A stretch of 64,000 nucleotides of DNA, from NCBI RefSeq assembly GCF_033547095.1, contig NZ_CP137852.1:2535501-2599500 (forward strand), read 5' to 3'. The stretch is from Sediminicoccus rosea (GTDB lineage: Bacteria > Pseudomonadota > Alphaproteobacteria > Acetobacterales > Acetobacteraceae). Every line of letters starts with the position of its first letter. Positions within the stretch are counted from its first letter, which is position 1. The notes under the pieces were generated by a model that did not search any database, was not told the origin of the DNA, and was given only the letters and a program-made list of their open reading frames with translations. Made by a program: the position numbers and the translations under genes. Shown here piece after piece: positions 61,358-64,000 of this stretch.

Positions 61358-62313
61358 CGCGCGGCCACCGGAATGGCGCCCATGGCGACGCGCACGCGCC
61401 CCGGCGCGATCGCCACCCCCTCGACGATGTTGCGGCTGGCGAGGTTCATCACCGGAACCGTGGCGCCGCGCGCGGCGGACTCCAGCGCGCGCCCCTGCGC
61501 GGTAAGGGAGAGGCCGTTCGCCTCGAGCTGGAGCGTCACCAGCGCATTCTTCTGCACGATGGAGGGCGGGCCGAGATCCACCAGCGCGAAGCCCTGGTCG
61601 GCCGCCATGGGCCGGCGCAGCTCCTGGCCCACCACCTGGGCAAGCTGTTGCGCCTGGCCCGGGCGCACGCGTTCGGCGCGCAGCCGGGTGAGGCGCGCAT
61701 CATGGGGGCCGATCACCTCGCCCAGCGCCAGGCGGCGCGTGGCAACCACGACCGGCACGGTGACGACGGCGCGGCCGGCGAGGCGCATGCGCTGCGTGCC
61801 CGCGCCATCGGCCAGCACCACCAGCGTCGCCTGGAAGCGCGCGCCGGGCTGCTCGACGGTGACCCCTTCCAGCGCCAGCTGGAACCAGGACTGCGCCGGG
61901 ATCATCGGAGGAATCAGCCCGGGCAGCTCGATCTCCATCTCGGGCTCGATGCCGTGGCGCGTGAGTTCGTCGCGCAGCAGCGCCTCGATCTCGTTGCGCG
62001 GCACGGTGCGGCCGGGGCGCTCGATCACGATGCGCTCGGTGCCCGTGAGCGGCCGCCAGTTCACGCCGTTCTGGCGCGCGATGTTGATCAGGTTCTGGGT
62101 TTCCAGGACCATCCGGCGGCCCGGCTGCGGGCTCGCTGCGATGACGCGCCCCGCCTGCGGGCCGGCATGGTCGAACAGGTCGGACAGGCGCAGCACCTCG
62201 CCGTCCAGCAGGGCATGCGGGCGCAGGATGGCGGGCGGCGGCGGCGCGTTCTGCGCGCGCGCGGCCATGGGCCAGGCGAGGGCGCCGAGCGCCAGGAAGT
62301 GGCGCCGCTTCAT
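61354..62313 (-). CDS. flgA: Flagella basal body P-ring formation protein
   Basis: A 319-residue periplasmic chaperone for P-ring assembly. Signal peptide MKRRHFLALGALAWPMAARA; C-terminal SAF-like domain with RRLALGEVIGPHDARLTRLR and the ending NLASRNIVEGVAIAPGRV. The ATG at 62313 shares one base with the flgG stop; TTG one codon earlier is an alternative. It is longer than E. coli FlgA because of the N-terminal domain. Confidence 0.92.
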   Translation of the reverse strand: MKRRHFLALGALAWPMAARAQNAPPPPAILRPHALLDGEVLRLSDLFDHAGPQAGRVIAASPQPGRRMVLETQNLINIARQNGVNWRPLTGTERIVIERPGRTVPRNEIEALLRDELTRHGIEPEMEIELPGLIPPMIPAQSWFQLALEGVTVEQPGARFQATLVVLADGAGTQRMRLAGRAVVTVPVVVATRRLALGEVIGPHDARLTRLRAERVRPGQAQQLAQVVGQELRRPMAADQGFALVDLGPPSIVQKNALVTLQLEANGLSLTAQGRALESAARGATVPVMNLASRNIVEGVAIAPGRVRVAMGAIPVAAR

Positions 62314-63098
62314 CAACGCAGCCTCGTCAGGGTGCTGAGCATCTCGTCGCTCGCGGTGATGACGCGGCTGTTCATCTCATAGGCGCGCTGCGCGGTGATC
62401 AGCGAGGTGATCTCCTGCACCGTGTTGACGTTACTCGTCTCGATGAAGCCTTGCATGACCGAGCCGTGGCCCGGCTGGCCGGGTGCGGCCGCCTGTGGCT
62501 GTCCGGAGGCTGGCGTGGCGAGGAAGAGGTTGTCGCCCACCGCCTCAAGGCCGCCCTCATTGGCGAAGATCGCGGTCTGGATCTGGCCCACATTCTGCGG
62601 CGCCACCTGCCCGTCGAGGCGCGCCAGCACTTCGCCGCTCGCATTGATGGTTACGTCGCGCGCGGCGGCCGGGATGGTGATGCCGGGCTGCACCACGAAG
62701 CCCTCGGCGGTGACCAGCACGCCCTCGGGGCTGAGGGCGAAGGTGCCGTCGCGCGTATAGGCGATCTCGCCGGAGGGCATCTGGATCTGGAAATAGCCAT
62801 TGCCGCGGATGGCGAGGTCGAAGCGGTTCTCCGTCTGCTGCAGGTTGCCCTGCTCGGAGATGCGATAGACGGCGGCGGTGCGGACACCGAGGCCCACCTG
62901 CGCGCCCGAGGGCAGCACGCTGCCCGTGTCGTTGCTCTGCGAGCCCACGCGGCGGAGGTTCTGGTAGATCAGGTCCTGGAACTCGGCGCGGCGGCGCTTG
63001 TAGCCGGTGGTGCCCATATTCGCGAGGTTGTTGGAGATGACCTCGACGTTGGTCTGCTGGGCCAGCATTCCCGTGGCGGCGATGGCGAGTGAGCGCAT
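62313..63098 (-). CDS. flgG: Flagellar distal rod protein
   Basis: A 261-residue rod protein. N-terminal MRSLAIAATGMLAQQTNVEV and the rod motif NNLANMGTTGYKRRRAEFQD, with the C-terminal SNVNTVQEITSLITAQRAYE, are standard. Exported by the flagellar type III system, so no signal peptide. Starts 15 bp after flgF. Confidence 0.97.
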   Translation of the reverse strand: MRSLAIAATGMLAQQTNVEVISNNLANMGTTGYKRRRAEFQDLIYQNLRRVGSQSNDTGSVLPSGAQVGLGVRTAAVYRISEQGNLQQTENRFDLAIRGNGYFQIQMPSGEIAYTRDGTFALSPEGVLVTAEGFVVQPGITIPAAARDVTINASGEVLARLDGQVAPQNVGQIQTAIFANEGGLEAVGDNLFLATPASGQPQAAAPGQPGHGSVMQGFIETSNVNTVQEITSLITAQRAYEMNSRVITASDEMLSTLTRLR

Positions 63099-63113
63099 GG
63101 GTCAGGCGTCCTT

Positions 63114-63857
63114 TCAGCTACGGCGGCGGAGCAGGCGGTCCACGGCGCTCTGCTGCCGCTCCCCTTCGCGCTCCAGGAATTGGGTGGCGAACTGGAACTC
63201 GCGCAGCTCGGCCATCATGCGCGTCATCTCAAGGACGGATTGCACGTTGCTGCCCTCCAGCGCGCCCTGCACCACCTGTGGGCGGGCGACCTCCTCCGGC
63301 GCCTGGCCGGCCGCATCCAGGTGGCGGTCGCCCTCGGCGCGCAACTGCTGCTCATCGGCGAAGCGCACGATGCGGAGCCGGCCGACCACGCCATTCTCGG
63401 TGCGGATGGTGCCATCGCCCTGCACCTCGATGCGCGTGTCGCCGGGCGCGACGGCGATCGGGCGTGAATCCGTGTTCAGGACGGGCGCGCCCGTCGCGTC
63501 CACGATCTGGCCATCGGCGCCGATGGCGAAGCGCCCGGCGCGGGTGTAGCGCTCGCCGCGCGGCGTCTCGACGACGAAGAAGCCCGCGCCCGAGATCGCG
63601 ATGTCGAGCGGATTGCCGGTGGCGCTGATGGCGCCGGGCTGCGTCTCGCGCCAGCTCGCACGGTCCCAGGCGTAGCCGACATTCCCGGCGCCGTTCGGGC
63701 CGTGCACGCGACCCTGCCGCTCGACATGCTCGGCAAAGACCGGGCGCGCCGCGCGATAGCCGGGCGTGTCGGCATTGGCGAGGTTGTTCGCCGTCAACTG
63801 GCTCGCGCGCATCTGGGCCGAGAGGCGCGAGAGCACGATGTAGCCTGGGCTGTCCAT
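63114..63857 (-). CDS. flgF: Flagellar proximal rod protein
   Basis: A 247-residue rod protein with the N-terminal motif NNLANADTPGYRAARPVF and the C-terminal coiled segment SNVQSVLEMTRMMAELREFQ. ATG 63857 (MDSPGYIVLSRLS) has GGAGGG directly upstream. First gene of flgF-flgG-flgA-flgH, preceded by a sigma-54-type promoter candidate. Confidence 0.95.
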   Translation of the reverse strand: MDSPGYIVLSRLSAQMRASQLTANNLANADTPGYRAARPVFAEHVERQGRVHGPNGAGNVGYAWDRASWRETQPGAISATGNPLDIAISGAGFFVVETPRGERYTRAGRFAIGADGQIVDATGAPVLNTDSRPIAVAPGDTRIEVQGDGTIRTENGVVGRLRIVRFADEQQLRAEGDRHLDAAGQAPEEVARPQVVQGALEGSNVQSVLEMTRMMAELREFQFATQFLEREGERQQSAVDRLLRRRS

Positions 63858-63890
63858 GATCCCTCCGGGGCGGTGCTTCGGGGGTGGTGG

Positions 63891-63906
63891 CGCAAGCGCC
63901 GTGCCA
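63891..63906 (-). promoter_or_regulatory. Sigma-54 (-24/-12) promoter candidate for flgFGAH
   Basis: On the - strand TGGCACGGCGCTTGCG matches TGGCACG-N4-TTGCW except at the last base, with exact -24/-12 spacing. The start site would be about 23 nt before the flgF ATG, leaving room for its GGAGGG site. Sigma-54 control of rod and hook genes is known in Caulobacter and Rhodobacter. Confidence 0.6.
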
Positions 63907-64000
63907 CGCCGCGCGGCGCCGGAAGGGCACGCCTTGCCGCGCGGGGCGGGCAAAGCCTGCCCGGTCCCGGCAAGGCGCGCCGCCGCAAGGCTTCGTTAAC

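Overview
The window is GC-rich (roughly 70% by eye) and comes from a phototrophic alphaproteobacterium. A large purple-bacterial photosynthesis gene cluster sits beside flagellar rod genes, LpxB, a MlrC-type peptidase and CODH/xanthine-dehydrogenase accessory genes. That mix suggests an Acetobacteraceae or related Rhodospirillales phototroph; the family level is inference, since no rRNA gene is present.

1-18.2 kb: photosynthesis cluster. On the + strand lie bchI (3' end only), bchD, bchO and crtB, coupled by 4-bp start/stop overlaps, then bchE and bchJ. On the - strand a superoperon reads crtE-crtF-bchC-bchX-bchY-bchZ-pufB-pufA-pufL-pufM-pufC and converges on bchJ, with a two-way hairpin and a separate rho-independent terminator between them. 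crtC is divergent from crtE. PpsR/CrtJ-type boxes (TGT-N12-ACA) flank bchC and the crtE/crtC gap, and an FNR-like half-palindrome precedes bchE. The 59-residue LH1 alpha gene pufA was found by direct translation. Several stem-loops lie between bchZ, pufB, pufA and pufL, as expected for segmental mRNA stabilisation that gives more antenna than reaction centre.

18.2-31.1 kb: a class II aldolase and a broken SAM-methyltransferase remnant mark the right edge of the cluster. A four-gene tripartite export operon follows (ABC ATPase, MacB-like permease, TolC-like protein, HlyD-like adaptor); the adaptor has GAF and PAS domains fused in front of its membrane anchor. After lpxB come a nitrilase/GNAT pair and a zinc-homeostasis group (COG0523 GTPase with eight consecutive His, hisI, divergent zur). 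A two-winged-helix putative regulator faces the next gene.

31.1-44.3 kb: a 2318-residue glycine-rich autotransporter with about 27 degenerate repeats (12 exact QSIGGGGG), then a coupled set of molybdo-hydroxylase maturation genes (coxG, coxD, coxE, split xdhC, MoeA/MocA fusion). No CODH or xanthine dehydrogenase structural gene is in the window.

44.4-57.2 kb: NhaD-type antiporter, prpB-like lyase, low-affinity iron permease, AcuC-type deacetylase, DUF192 and SnoaL-like secreted proteins. Next is an amide/peptide-hydrolase island: M19 dipeptidase, acetylpolyamine-amidohydrolase-like deacetylase, ArgE/DapE-type deacylase, two tandem carbamoylase-type M20 enzymes, GNAT and M81/MlrC.

57.2-64 kb: GMC oxidoreductase, a secreted MORN-repeat protein, and the flagellar operon flgF-flgG-flgA-flgH on the - strand behind a good sigma-54 promoter candidate. 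No tRNA, rRNA, CRISPR array or insertion sequence was seen.
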